Assembly (NCBI GenBank): GCA_947480015.1 | Contig: CANKBS010000006.1 | Span: 1-64,000 of the forward strand | DNA from: Sphingobacteriaceae bacterium | GTDB taxonomy: Bacteria > Bacteroidota > Bacteroidia > B-17B0 > Aurantibacillaceae | Reading direction: 5' to 3' | DNA: 64,000 nt | Shown: piece after piece, positions 1 through 10,764 of the stretch | How the letters are laid out: the number at the start of each line of letters is the position of its first letter | Position numbering within the stretch: the stretch's first letter is position 1 | Notes under the pieces: model-generated | Seen by the model: only the letters and a program-made list of their open reading frames with translations | Told to the model about the DNA's origin: nothing | Database searches by the model: none | Translations under genes and position numbers: made by a program

Positions 1-560
1 ACCGTATAGGTGGTGTTGATGAGTGGGTTTACCACTGAACTACCACCCTGTATGGTATATGTATTTGCTCCCGCTGGATTTATTGTAAATGATTGTCCGG
101 CACAAATAGCACCAGAGTTTACCGTTAATGTTGGGTTGGGGTTTACGGTTAAAATACTTGTTGCCCATACTTGCGATAAACATCCCGCGGTGCTTGTTCC
201 TAAAACTGTATAAGTGGCATTACTTGACGGACTTACCACTGCACTGGCACCTTGAATGGTATATGTATTTGCTCCAGCTGGATTGATTGTAAATGATTGT
301 CCGGCACAAATAGCGCCAGAGTTTACTGTTAATATTGGGTTGGGATTTACCGTTAAGATACTTGTTGCCCATGCTTGCGATACACATCCTGCCGAACTTG
401 TTCCAAGCACTGTATACGTGGCATTGCTCGTAGGACTTACTACTGCAGTAGCTCCTTGTATGGTATAGGTAATCGCTCCCGCTGGATTTATCGTAAATGA
501 CTGGCCTGCACAAATGGTTCCGTTGTTTACTGTAATTGTTGGACTGGGGTAAATGGTGAT
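1..560 (-). repeat. Tandem coding repeat, 204 bp (68 aa) period, about 3 copies
   Basis: The GCTGGATTTATTGTAAATGAtTGtCCgGCACAAAT block begins at 73, 277 and 481, which is exactly 204 bp spacing. The first two copies are nearly identical. Confidence 0.85.
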
Positions 561-1589
561 GGCTCCGGAAACACTACTTTTTGCCAAAGTGCCGTTTGAG
601 CCATTGACAGTACAATAGTAATATAATGTGCCTGAGTTGGATGTTGAAGGCGTGTATGAATTAACAGTTGAAGATGTTGTATTAGTGGCAACAAGGGTGC
701 CACCTGTATTACTATTTAACGAATTACTATACCACTGATAACTAGAAATTGTGCCTGAATTAACACCAGCACTAACCGTTAATGCAGATAAAGTACCATT
801 AAGACAGACGCTAACAGCTACTGATGAAATTGGAGGGCTTGATATATAAACACCGTTATTTACTAATATCCATAACTTACGGGTTGTGTAAGTATTTATA
901 TTATTATTAAAAGTCCAATCAGGGTGAACAGTTGGACTATTGCCAATGCCAAGGTTACCACCACCACTATTCCAATCATTAAATCCAAAAATAGTTTGAG
1001 CGGCACCATAATTATGAATTTGAAACGAACCATGACATGAGCCAATTCCCGTTCAACTATAAGTATCATTAAAATCATAAGTGCCAGAATTACCACCAAC
1101 ACCTGCTGCTACTAAACCAGGACTTAAACCAGGACCATAGCATTCAGACCACATTTCAATATTACCACTAATACCAGTTTTCGCCGTGACACCAGAACCA
1201 AGGCTCGAACTCACATTCATATTTGTAACCACTTTTTGCCATAAAAAATTAGCAGGCGCGTTTGGAATACCTAAATGAGCATTTGTAGTGTAAGTGCCGG
1301 TTGTGTTAAATTTATTCATAGAAACCCAAACCCATTTGTTGTCTAATTGAAAAAAGTAGGCAACTCTAGTATAATTTACACTTTGAGAAGAATTATTTAT
1401 ATTATAGTTAATTGCTGCTAAATTGCTGAAATTGCCATCAGTAGGTATATCCAACTGATATAAGACACCATACTGGGATGCCTCAGGAACATTTGTAGCT
1501 GCTAAAGTTGGCGTTACGCCTAATTGTGAAAATAATTTAAATGAAACTACTGTAATGAGCAAACTGGTCAATAAAATTCTGTTATTCAT
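1..1589 (-). pseudogene. Secreted adhesin-like protein with Ig/PKD-like repeats, truncated by the window edge and interrupted by one in-frame TGA (1053-1055)
   Basis: The ORF 1053-1589 starts with a signal peptide (MNNRILLTSLLITVVSFKLFSQ). Reading on past the TGA in the same frame gives TGIGSCHGSFQIHNYGAAQTIFGFNDWNSGGG... and then repeats of ICAGQSFTINPAGA.TYTIQG, with no further stop seen to position 1. Confidence 0.65.
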
Positions 1590-2135
1590 AGGTGAAATGT
1601 TTTTTCCGCACAGCGGAACTTGGACAACTGATTTGATTAATAAATAGGATTAAAAAAGCATGTGTTCACTGCCCTTAACAAATATGGTGCCAAAGTGTTT
1701 TAGTGTTTAAAATAGCTTTAATCCCCTTGATAGCAATGTATTTAGGAAATAACTTATTTTTTTAACCCGAAGTCGATTCCAAAAAATGGATTTTTGTTTA
1801 AAATCTGAACGAGGCAATAAGTTGGTTTTACAAATGAAAGAATGAAAAAAAAACAATTCGATCGTTTTATTTCAAAAAGTTGAAAGTCAGATAAATTGCA
1901 AACAAACACTACCACTTGTGGATTCAGATCTGTTTTTGGAAAGGGATTGTATTTGTCGTTAGGACAAGATGGAAAGAAGACGAGCAGAAGGAGAACCGGA
2001 AAAATGATTTTCATGTCATGTACACTGAATGAACTAAAGACGCGTTCAATTCAAAATTAAGACCAATGTTTTATGCCACTATTAAGTTAAGGTTATGAAA
2101 TAAGTCGTTTGAATTTTTTATGGGTTTTGTCGAAG

Positions 2136-2717
2136 TTATTTTTTCATCGGAAATAATTCCGCATTAAAACTTACTTGAATAACTTCCGCAATTTTCTCGA
2201 TATAAAGTGAAGGCACTTTTATGTCATGGTCAGAAACTTTGACGTCAAATTTCGAACTCATGAGGATGCTGCCATCTTTCACTTCAACAACTCCCGTAAT
2301 GGTGCGGGGCTTTTTAACGCCGTGCATGTCCAAATCGCCGGTAATTGTGACATTGGTCTTACCATTCACAGTATAATCAATGGTTTCATTTATTTTGCCT
2401 TTAAACGTTGCAAATGGAAATTTCTCGCTCTCTACATAATTCTCGTTATAATGCTCCTGCATAAATGCTGATTTAAAAATAAAAGCATTTTGAGAAGCTT
2501 GAATGGCAAAGGCACCAGTTTTGGTGTTGAGTACTGGCCTTGATACCGAATTTACGGCATCAATATTTTCCATTTTAGTTGCGCTGAAAAAGCTGATAGT
2601 ACTTTTATCACCGATATAAATTTGTGATTTTACTGAAAAAGCACTTAAGGTAAAAAAAGTTAGCGCCAATAAAGTTGTTGTGCCTGTTTTAAGCAAAAAG
2701 TTAGTTGAAGTTTTCAT
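2136..2717 (-). CDS. YceI family protein
   Basis: Signal peptide plus YceI-like pattern (STISFFSATKMENIDAVN...FKGKI...VTITGDLDMHGVKKPRTITGVVEV). Confidence 0.85.
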   Translation of the reverse strand: MKTSTNFLLKTGTTTLLALTFFTLSAFSVKSQIYIGDKSTISFFSATKMENIDAVNSVSRPVLNTKTGAFAIQASQNAFIFKSAFMQEHYNENYVESEKFPFATFKGKINETIDYTVNGKTNVTITGDLDMHGVKKPRTITGVVEVKDGSILMSSKFDVKVSDHDIKVPSLYIEKIAEVIQVSFNAELFPMKK

Positions 2718-2727
2718 GAGAAAATGA

Positions 2728-3636
2728 CTAATCGTTGGTTTTAGGACGGCCTTGTAAACTAAACACTCTGGAAATATTAAATCCTAAGCGAATACCCCAT
2801 TTAGACCAGGTGGAGGTATTGTACATGTAAAATTGATTTTCGGTTAAGCCAAATGAATTGGTAAAATTTATTTGAAATACGTGTCCGCCTGTTTCAAGGT
2901 CGTAACCAATGCCAAAACTATCGTAATAATTATCCTTACTATACTTGTTCAAACGGTAAGCGTATTCAAAGGTAATGGCCTGACGTTTGGTGAATTTATA
3001 GCGCGCTAAAAAGCCCGCAACGAAACAATCGTTTCCATTGGTTAATTTTTCAGCCAAATTTACATGCACCATAGCAGCGGTTAACTGCATGCTTAAACGC
3101 GAATTAAATTTGCGTGACACCATAATTTGATTGCAATAGGATAAACGATCGGTGTACACTTGGTATTTATCAAATCCATTGGTATTGACATGTTCGAAAG
3201 TTTGATAGGCAGCCGAAAATAAAGTAACACTTACCGGACTTCCACCATTTTTAGCTTGACGAATTAATTTATATTTTAAAAAACCATCCACGATTTTTTT
3301 TGTTGAGGTCCTTCCTAAACCAAACATAAAACGTCCATTTTGACTATACTCCAAACCTAAACGAATATTAGCCGTACCGTCTAAACCCCATGCATTGTAG
3401 GCTCCTGTGTTAGCATCACCAAAGCGGTGAGAGATTCTGAAATCGAGACTGCGACGACTCAGAACTTCGGTTGTGTGAAAATTTATTACACGCGTGGTTT
3501 TAAAAGTAGCTGTGGTAAATTCTTTTTTTGGTTTTTCATTTACCAAATTTAAAAGGTCTTCAGGGTTATCTTGAGCTTTAAACGGATTGGTAATAAAAAG
3601 CAGACTAATAAAGAGAAGTGAAAGTTTGTTGGTCAT
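2728..3636 (-). CDS. DUF5777-like beta-barrel protein
   Basis: Signal peptide; TTEVLSRRSLDFRISHRFGDANTGAYNAWGLDGTANIRLGLEYSQNGRFMFGLGRTS resembles Bacteroidota DUF5777 proteins. Confidence 0.7.
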   Translation of the reverse strand: MTNKLSLLFISLLFITNPFKAQDNPEDLLNLVNEKPKKEFTTATFKTTRVINFHTTEVLSRRSLDFRISHRFGDANTGAYNAWGLDGTANIRLGLEYSQNGRFMFGLGRTSTKKIVDGFLKYKLIRQAKNGGSPVSVTLFSAAYQTFEHVNTNGFDKYQVYTDRLSYCNQIMVSRKFNSRLSMQLTAAMVHVNLAEKLTNGNDCFVAGFLARYKFTKRQAITFEYAYRLNKYSKDNYYDSFGIGYDLETGGHVFQINFTNSFGLTENQFYMYNTSTWSKWGIRLGFNISRVFSLQGRPKTND

Positions 3637-3663
3637 AAAAATTTGTTTATTGGTAAGAAAGCT

Positions 3664-4323
3664 CTAGTTATTAGGGTAATTCGTGTCAATCCATTTTTGA
3701 ATGACTTTGATTTCGCAATCAGACATGTTGCCATCTTTTGGCATGGCCGAATAACCGGTTAGTTTGTGAATGCTGCCACTTAAACGATTGTCGGGCGCTA
3801 TGCAAGCAACAACGCCATCATAGCTCGTAAAATCAAATCCTCCACCGGCAGTCGTTGCATTGTGACAGCCTACACACCAGGTGTTTAAAATTGGCATGAT
3901 GCGATTTGTAAAAGATAAGTTGGTGGAGTCGCAGGCTTTACCGTCGCAATTGCTCGTGTTTTTAGCACCGGTATGAATCCAGTATTTTATGTATTCTAAT
4001 TCAGTTGTCGTAAGCTTTGCGCTTGATTTTGGCGGCATTTCGGGGCTAATACCGCTACATTTTGTGTATACTTCACTGAATAATGGATAATAAGGCTTTA
4101 CTTGACGCATGATTCCTTCATAATTTGTTAAATCAGAACGCCCTTCATCATCCTTGCCGCTACCGGTGTGGCAGCCTCCGGTTGTACACTTGGAAATAAA
4201 AATGGGAAGCACATTGGTTTGAAAACACACATCGGGAATGTACTTGTTACTTCGGCACTCATAAAAAAATATCAATGGAAGGATGAGTAAGGGGCTAATC
4301 AGGAGAATTAATCGGTGTTTCAT
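3664..4323 (-). CDS. Cytochrome c-like lipoprotein (planctomycete-type cytochrome domain)
   Basis: Lipoprotein-like N-terminus; CTTGGCH and CVGCH haem-binding-like motifs in two related segments. Confidence 0.75.
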   Translation of the reverse strand: MKHRLILLISPLLILPLIFFYECRSNKYIPDVCFQTNVLPIFISKCTTGGCHTGSGKDDEGRSDLTNYEGIMRQVKPYYPLFSEVYTKCSGISPEMPPKSSAKLTTTELEYIKYWIHTGAKNTSNCDGKACDSTNLSFTNRIMPILNTWCVGCHNATTAGGGFDFTSYDGVVACIAPDNRLSGSIHKLTGYSAMPKDGNMSDCEIKVIQKWIDTNYPNN

Positions 4324-4842
4324 AGGTTTATTCGCTTACTTTATTTTGTATTTTTCTGTTGTATGTTTGTCACTTCTAATTACGGCAAATTGAATCATAT
4401 GATGAGTGACAATTATCTCATTTATTAAATAATTAACGAATTTTAAATTTTGTTTCAATCATTTGGAATAAATAAAATTCCGGTCTAATCAGACTGATTA
4501 ACCTCCTTAAACTAGCCCTACCTTAAACAATACGATCAAAATCAGAAAAGAGTGGGGTTTCGTAAAAAAAAACATACTGAATCAAAAGTCTGAGAGTTAA
4601 TCAGACACAAATGTAAGCTTTTCACTCTGATTTCGAGCCAAATCCTATAGTCTTCGGGCTAATAAGCACAAAAGCCATATAGCGGATTCTCTTTTTTCGA
4701 AAGCCCGCTATCGATTATTTAGGCGCCGAAGTTACACATGTAAGAAAGTGGTCTTTCTTGTAAGAAAAAGGCTTTTCTACCACAATACCTTTGTACTCAG
4801 AAAACCACTCCCGAATTAGGAAAATATTAAAAGCACACATGA

Positions 4843-6441
4843 ATGACAAATTTAAGCAAATCCCCCGCTTGGCTTATTTCTCAAAACCTGATAAAACCTA
4901 GTTTCACATCTTTTAGCTTTAGTGATTTTTATCAATCTTTTAATAAAGCCATATCTTCTTTTTTACAACCTAAACGTTTAATAAGTGCCTTTGCCTTGTT
5001 AAGTGGCTTAACTTATTCGCAGGTTATTTTTAACGAAAGTTTTAATGCCAATTTAGGAACCATGATGTCAAGTGGTGGAACAAATGCTAATTGGATTTTC
5101 ACTAATTCTTGTGGTCGAAGTTCTATGTCCGGTCACAGTGGCACCGGATCAGCTATTTTTTCGGGGTCGGCTTGTTATTACGGTAATGGCATTGCCGCAG
5201 TAAGCGGCAATATGACTTCACCTGCATTAAACATTCCAAACGGTGGTGGTAGTCTTTCATTTAAGTATGGACTGGAAAACGAATGTGGTAATAGCAGCAC
5301 TTGTTTGTATGATGCCTTATCGGTAGGTGTTTCGAATGATAATGGCGCAACTTTTACACTGGTGGCTTCATCCATGAGTGAATTTAATGCCAATAGTGGT
5401 TGGGATACTTTTACCTTAAGTTTAAATGCCTATGCGAATAGTGCCGTTTTAATCCGTTTCCGTTTCGATTCTTTTGACGGTACCGATAATATCCATGATG
5501 GGGCATATCTTGATGATATTATAGTTACTGCTAATTGTATCCCTCCAATTTTATTGGTAAAATCAAATTTACTTGTATTTTGTGTGGGCGATACTGCTTT
5601 ATTAACCGCCAGTGGTGCAAGTTCTTATACCTGGATGCCTGGTAATTTAACTGGTTCTATAGTAACCATAAATCCACTTGCCAACACCATTTATACGGTT
5701 ACTGGAATAAATGGATGTGCTTCAACTGAAACGCTGCAAGTATTGGTAAACCCAAAACCACTAGTTTTTATTTCTAATGCCAATGTTTGTTTGGGTAGTT
5801 CTTATACGTTTAATCCTTCGGGAGCCGCTTCCTATATTTATTCCAGTGGTTCGCCGGTTGCTAGTCCGGTACAAAATACTACGTATCTCATTCAAGGTAT
5901 TTCCGCATTGGGTTGTAAAAGCACTCCGGTAAGTGTAAATCTTACCGTAAAAGCCCTTCCTAGTGTACTGGCTTCTGCTTCTAAAACTGATGTATGTATC
6001 AGTGATGCTCCGGTACAATTAGCAGGCACTCCTGCCGGTGGCATGTTTTCGGGCCAATTTGTCAACACTACTGTTTTCAGTGCATCAGTTGCTAATACGT
6101 ATGTTCAAACTTATTATTATACCGATCCACAAACGACTTGCAGCAATTCAGCGACTTCAACCATAAAAGTAAATGTGTGTGCCGAATTAAGTGATGTTTT
6201 ATTTCATAAAAAAGGCATTTCTGTATTTCCCAATCCTACTTCAAACAACATCATTATCCAAACTTATAACAACCACCATAAACAAATTAGTATTTCCGAT
6301 TTAAGTGGAAGAGTAGTATTGAATGAGAATTCAGACATTGAATTAGTTCAAGTAAATGTGATAGATTGGCCAAATGGATTTTATTTTGTACGGGTTGTGA
6401 TGAATGGAAAATCTGAAATGGTAAAACTCGTGAAGGAATAA
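4843..6441 (+). CDS. Secreted protein with Ig/PKD-like repeats and a T9SS type A C-terminal sorting domain
   Basis: C-terminus ISVFPNPTSNNIIIQTYNNHHKQISISDLSGRVVL...NGFYFVRVVMNGKSEMVKLVKE is typical of type A CTDs. Confidence 0.85.
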   Translation: MTNLSKSPAWLISQNLIKPSFTSFSFSDFYQSFNKAISSFLQPKRLISAFALLSGLTYSQVIFNESFNANLGTMMSSGGTNANWIFTNSCGRSSMSGHSGTGSAIFSGSACYYGNGIAAVSGNMTSPALNIPNGGGSLSFKYGLENECGNSSTCLYDALSVGVSNDNGATFTLVASSMSEFNANSGWDTFTLSLNAYANSAVLIRFRFDSFDGTDNIHDGAYLDDIIVTANCIPPILLVKSNLLVFCVGDTALLTASGASSYTWMPGNLTGSIVTINPLANTIYTVTGINGCASTETLQVLVNPKPLVFISNANVCLGSSYTFNPSGAASYIYSSGSPVASPVQNTTYLIQGISALGCKSTPVSVNLTVKALPSVLASASKTDVCISDAPVQLAGTPAGGMFSGQFVNTTVFSASVANTYVQTYYYTDPQTTCSNSATSTIKVNVCAELSDVLFHKKGISVFPNPTSNNIIIQTYNNHHKQISISDLSGRVVLNENSDIELVQVNVIDWPNGFYFVRVVMNGKSEMVKLVKE

Positions 6442-6476
6442 ATAGTAGGGACAGAGATTAAAAAAGTCGCACATAA

Positions 6477-6508
6477 AAAAAAGGACAAAAATTTATTTTG
6501 TCCTTTTT
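6477..6508. terminator. Intrinsic terminator-like hairpin between convergent genes
   Basis: AAAAGGACAAAA-atttat-TTTGTCCTTTTT, with A and T tracts on either side. Confidence 0.7.
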
Positions 6509-6535
6509 AATTAAATTGTATGATGTATTATTCGA

Positions 6536-8965
6536 TCAGTTTTTCACCTTTTCCTTCAACAGTGCTTGTTTCAGAACTTCTTCCATTTCGGTTACATAAT
6601 GAAAAGTTAAGCCTTTTAAATAATCGGGTTTAATATCTTCCACATCTTTTTTATTATCCAAACATAAAATCACTTCTTTAATACCCGCACGTTTAGCCGC
6701 TAGTAATTTTTCTTTAATTCCACCAACCGGTAAAACCTTACCGCGCAGAGTAATCTCGCCGGTCATAGCTAAGGCCTTTTTAACCTTGCGTTTGGTGAAT
6801 GCACTGGCTAGAGAGGTAAGCATGGCAATACCTGCACTCGGACCGTCTTTTGGGGTGCCACCTTCAGGTACGTGAATGTGAATATTGTGTTCTTCAAACG
6901 TATCAGGGCCCGCATCGATTAAATGCGGATGTGCTTTTAAATACTCTAAAGCAAGGGTAGCACTTTCTTTCATAACATCACCCAAGTTTCCGGTTAAGGT
7001 TAATTTGCCGGCTTTGCTTTTGCTTAAACTGGTTTCAATAAATAAGATATCCCCGCCTACTTGAGTCCATGCTAAACCGGTTACCACACCTGCAATGTCA
7101 TTGCCCTGGTATTTATCCTTAATATGCGAAGGACCTAAAATTTTTGCTATACTTTCTTCAGTAAGTTTTGGGATCTCCTCGCCACGGGCAATGTGTACAG
7201 CTGCTTTACGGGCAATCTTCGATATTTTCTTTTCTAAATTACGCACACCACTTTCTGCCGTGTAGGTATCTATTAAAAATTCTAGAATTTTATCGCCAAT
7301 TTTTAATTGCGATTTTTTTAAACCGCTTTCTTCAACCTGTTTCGGAATTAAATGGCGTTTTGCAATTTCGATTTTTTCCTCAACGGTATAACCATTCACT
7401 TCAATAATCTCCATACGGTCGCGCAAAGCGGGCTGTATGGTGGCTAAATTATTACACGTGGCAATAAACATCACCTTACTCAAATCGTAATCAAGCTCTA
7501 AAAAATTATCGTAAAATGACGAGTTTTGTTCAGGATCTAGCACTTCTAATAAAGCCGATGACGGATCGCCATGGTAATCGCTGCCTACTTTATCAATTTC
7601 ATCTAAAATGAAAACCGGATTAGACGTTTGTACTTTCTTCAGGTTTTGTAAAATTCTTCCTGGCATAGCGCCAATGTATGTTTTACGATGGCCGCGAATT
7701 TCACTTTCATCCTTTAAGCCGCCCAAACTCATGCGCACGTATTTTCTGTTAAGTGCCTTGGCTATGCTTTTTCCTAAAGAAGTTTTACCAACACCTGGAG
7801 GACCGTATAAACAAATGATGGGCGATTTTAAATTGCCCTTTAATTTCAATACCGCTAAATGCTCAATAATACGTTCTTTCACTTTCTCCAAACCAAAATG
7901 ATCTTCATCTAAAATGGCTTGAGCATTTTTTAAATCAAAATTGTCCTTTGTAATGTCGTTCCAAGGCAATTCGAGCAAGAGTTCTACGTAATTGGTTTGT
8001 ATGCCATGTTCTGCAGCATTCGGATTCATGCGCTGAAGCTTAGAAATATTCTTTTCAAAGATATCTTTAACTTCATCGCTCCATTTTTTAGTTAAGGCTT
8101 TTTCCTTATAACCATTTATTTCTTGCTCAAAATTATTCCCACCCAATTCTTCTTGAATGGTTTTAATTTGTTGATTTAAAAAGTATTCACGTTGTTGTTT
8201 GTCCAAATCCATTTTGGTTTTATTCTGGATTTGATTACGCAATTCAAGCATTTGGAATTCTTTGTTCAGATATTCCAAAACCAATAAGCTGCGATCCTTT
8301 AAATCCGCTACTTCCAGCATTTTTTGTTTATCCGCCGTTTTGGCGTTCATGTTACTGGAAATAAAATTGACTAAAAAAGTAGGACTATCAATGTTATTGA
8401 TCGCAAAACTCGCATCGCTTGGAATGTTAGGCGAAATTTTTACAATTTGTGTGGAGGTTTCTTTTAAGTTGGATACAATGGCCTGAAACTCCTTGTCTGA
8501 CTTAGGCGGACGAACCTCTTCAAAAGCAGTAACGCGCGCCTTGTGATAAGGTTCAGTTTGAATGTACTTTTCTATTTTAAAACGTTTTTTACCCTGAATG
8601 ATAATGGTCGTATTGCCATCGGGCATACGCAGCATTTTAATAATATGTGCAACTGTTCCAACGTTATAAAGATCGTCACCGCTTGGTTCTTCAGTACTAT
8701 CGCTGCGTTGAGCCACTACACCAATGGTTTTATCACCTTTGTTGTAATCTTTAATTAAATGGATTGATTTGTCGCGGCCTACGGTAATGGGTATCACCAC
8801 GCCCGGAAATAAAACAGTATTACGAAGCGGTAATATTGGCAGTATTTCGGGAACCTTTTCGTTCCGCATATTATCTTCATCTTCGGCGCTTAACAGTGGA
8901 ATAAAATCTGAGTCCTCATCCATGCTGTCTTTAAAGCCTATGTCGTTCAAATCGCCAAAATTCAT
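6536..8965 (-). CDS. lon: ATP-dependent endopeptidase La (Lon)
   Basis: Lon N-domain (ILPILPLRNTVLFPGVVIPITVGR), Walker A GPPGVGKTSLGKSIA, catalytic PKDGPSAGIAM. Confidence 0.98.
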   Translation of the reverse strand: MNFGDLNDIGFKDSMDEDSDFIPLLSAEDEDNMRNEKVPEILPILPLRNTVLFPGVVIPITVGRDKSIHLIKDYNKGDKTIGVVAQRSDSTEEPSGDDLYNVGTVAHIIKMLRMPDGNTTIIIQGKKRFKIEKYIQTEPYHKARVTAFEEVRPPKSDKEFQAIVSNLKETSTQIVKISPNIPSDASFAINNIDSPTFLVNFISSNMNAKTADKQKMLEVADLKDRSLLVLEYLNKEFQMLELRNQIQNKTKMDLDKQQREYFLNQQIKTIQEELGGNNFEQEINGYKEKALTKKWSDEVKDIFEKNISKLQRMNPNAAEHGIQTNYVELLLELPWNDITKDNFDLKNAQAILDEDHFGLEKVKERIIEHLAVLKLKGNLKSPIICLYGPPGVGKTSLGKSIAKALNRKYVRMSLGGLKDESEIRGHRKTYIGAMPGRILQNLKKVQTSNPVFILDEIDKVGSDYHGDPSSALLEVLDPEQNSSFYDNFLELDYDLSKVMFIATCNNLATIQPALRDRMEIIEVNGYTVEEKIEIAKRHLIPKQVEESGLKKSQLKIGDKILEFLIDTYTAESGVRNLEKKISKIARKAAVHIARGEEIPKLTEESIAKILGPSHIKDKYQGNDIAGVVTGLAWTQVGGDILFIETSLSKSKAGKLTLTGNLGDVMKESATLALEYLKAHPHLIDAGPDTFEEHNIHIHVPEGGTPKDGPSAGIAMLTSLASAFTKRKVKKALAMTGEITLRGKVLPVGGIKEKLLAAKRAGIKEVILCLDNKKDVEDIKPDYLKGLTFHYVTEMEEVLKQALLKEKVKN

Positions 8966-9027
8966 GTGTTTATTTTTTTAAGTTCTTACTAAGGTAAATC
9001 ATATTTTATGCCATAGCAAAAAATAGA

Positions 9028-10764
9028 CTATTTGGCAGTTATACGGGGCATACGAACAAAGAAGGAAAAGCCGTTTTTTTGGTATAATTTAACTAATTCA
9101 GGGCTATAAGCTAGGTCTTTTTCTGATGGTGTTTTAATGACTAAATAGGCGGGCCGGTCAATTACTCCGTTTTCCATCCACAATTGGTTTGAAACAGCAT
9201 AACTCATCACCCGCGAATGACCTTCTTTTACCATCACATCCAACTGATGCTCGATGTACTTGATCTGATCGGGATTCACATAATCTGTTTTTCGTCGGTC
9301 GGAATAAAATAAATAGGCATAACTTTTAAAGCCATGTGTTTCAATATAGCAGTTGTGTTTGGCACATTGTCGGTAAAATGCTATGGTGGCTTCCTGCGTG
9401 TATAATTCAATTTTCGGCACCAATACCACAATCGACAAATAAATAAAAGAGAAATTTAGGGCGAGTCCCCAATAAAATAATTTAATACGGTGTTTGCTTA
9501 AAGCATGAAAGATTAAGATTGATCCGCATAAGAATAATAAACCAATCACCCATTCAAATCCACTCCAACTAACATCAGCAGCCAGGTTTAGTTCGGCAAA
9601 TTGATCATTTATTAAACCACTCTTAAGTAAGGGTTGTTGAATGAATTTGAAACTCCCAATTAGGGTAAAGGCTAAGGTTAATACCGCTGTAACCAACCAA
9701 TAAATTACTTTTAAGATCTTCGAAAATTTAAAGGTCTCGAAGTATTGATTTAAACCTATTGCAGCCACAAAAGTAAGTGGGAAGTAGCATAAGGATGAAT
9801 AGTGAACGATTTTGGTTTTGAATAATGAAAACAGAATTAATACGACCCAAAATAAACAGAGTAACATTTTACGGTAATGACGCTGTGAGGGTGTTAGCTC
9901 GTTGTATTTTAAATAAGTGCCTAAAAAGATGAGGGAAGCCGGAAAACATCCGATTAATAAAACTACAAAATGATATATAAATGGCCCACTGTGTCCCGAA
10001 TCTTCTGTTTGAACCAATCGAATTTGGTAATCAATAAACTCCATAATAATTTTACCATTGCCTTTACTCCATTCAATTAAAAACCAGCTTCCCGAAACAA
10101 AAATCGTCGTAAACACAAAAATCAAAAACGGTTTAGAAAAAAGCAGTTTTAATTGTTTGTTCCAACCTAAATAAATTAATACAGTTAATGCCGTAATAAC
10201 CAATGCAGCCGGACCTTTGGTAAGAACAGCCATGCCCAGAAAGAAACCACCTAGCAGGGCATTCCATAATTCTTTTTTACCGTTTGGATTATACAGAAAA
10301 CGGTAAACATGATAAATGGCCAGAAAAATAAATAAATTAAACCAAGGATCTATGATACCCGATTTAAAATAAAAGTGGGGTAGAAGCGAGGTGACATAAA
10401 GTAAACACCAAATTAGTCCGAATTTAATGGAATGAAATTTTTTGCCAATGATATACATGGCGCACAAGGAAACAATGCTGCATACCGCATTGGGGAAACG
10501 GGCCGCAAACTCGTTCACGCCAAAAATGTTCATGCTTATTGCCTGCAGCCAAATAAAGAAGGGTGGTTTCTCCCAAAATGGTCGGAAGTTTAGTTGCACA
10601 TTCGAATAATCGCCCGATACCACCATTTCGCGTGCACATTCGGCAAAGTTCACTTCATCCCAGTCAAATAGCGCACAATTTCCAATAAATGGAATAAAGA
10701 TAATTGCCGAAATAAGAGCAATTAAAAAAAGAACCAGTTTATGATTTTTGACAAAAAGAATCAA
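9028..10764 (-). CDS. GT39/ArnT-like dolichyl-phosphate-mannose-type glycosyltransferase
   Basis: Multi-TM protein with N-terminal DWDEVNFAECAREMVVSGDY...FRPFWEKPPFFIWLQA motif. Confidence 0.88.
   Translation of the reverse strand: MILFVKNHKLVLFLIALISAIIFIPFIGNCALFDWDEVNFAECAREMVVSGDYSNVQLNFRPFWEKPPFFIWLQAISMNIFGVNEFAARFPNAVCSIVSLCAMYIIGKKFHSIKFGLIWCLLYVTSLLPHFYFKSGIIDPWFNLFIFLAIYHVYRFLYNPNGKKELWNALLGGFFLGMAVLTKGPAALVITALTVLIYLGWNKQLKLLFSKPFLIFVFTTIFVSGSWFLIEWSKGNGKIIMEFIDYQIRLVQTEDSGHSGPFIYHFVVLLIGCFPASLIFLGTYLKYNELTPSQRHYRKMLLCLFWVVLILFSLFKTKIVHYSSLCYFPLTFVAAIGLNQYFETFKFSKILKVIYWLVTAVLTLAFTLIGSFKFIQQPLLKSGLINDQFAELNLAADVSWSGFEWVIGLLFLCGSILIFHALSKHRIKLFYWGLALNFSFIYLSIVVLVPKIELYTQEATIAFYRQCAKHNCYIETHGFKSYAYLFYSDRRKTDYVNPDQIKYIEHQLDVMVKEGHSRVMSYAVSNQLWMENGVIDRPAYLVIKTPSEKDLAYSPELVKLYQKNGFSFFVRMPRITAK

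Noticed and set aside
10-513. ORFs on both strands in the first 500 bp (10-213 +, 256-468 +, 220-513 -)
   Set aside because: They are antisense or out-of-frame readings of the repeat-protein frame, which has convincing Ig/PKD-like sequence and a continuous frame.
1754-2014. 86-aa lipoprotein-like ORF on the minus strand
   Set aside because: The N-terminus looks like a signal, but the remainder is low-complexity Phe-rich with no recognisable domain. Not enough support.
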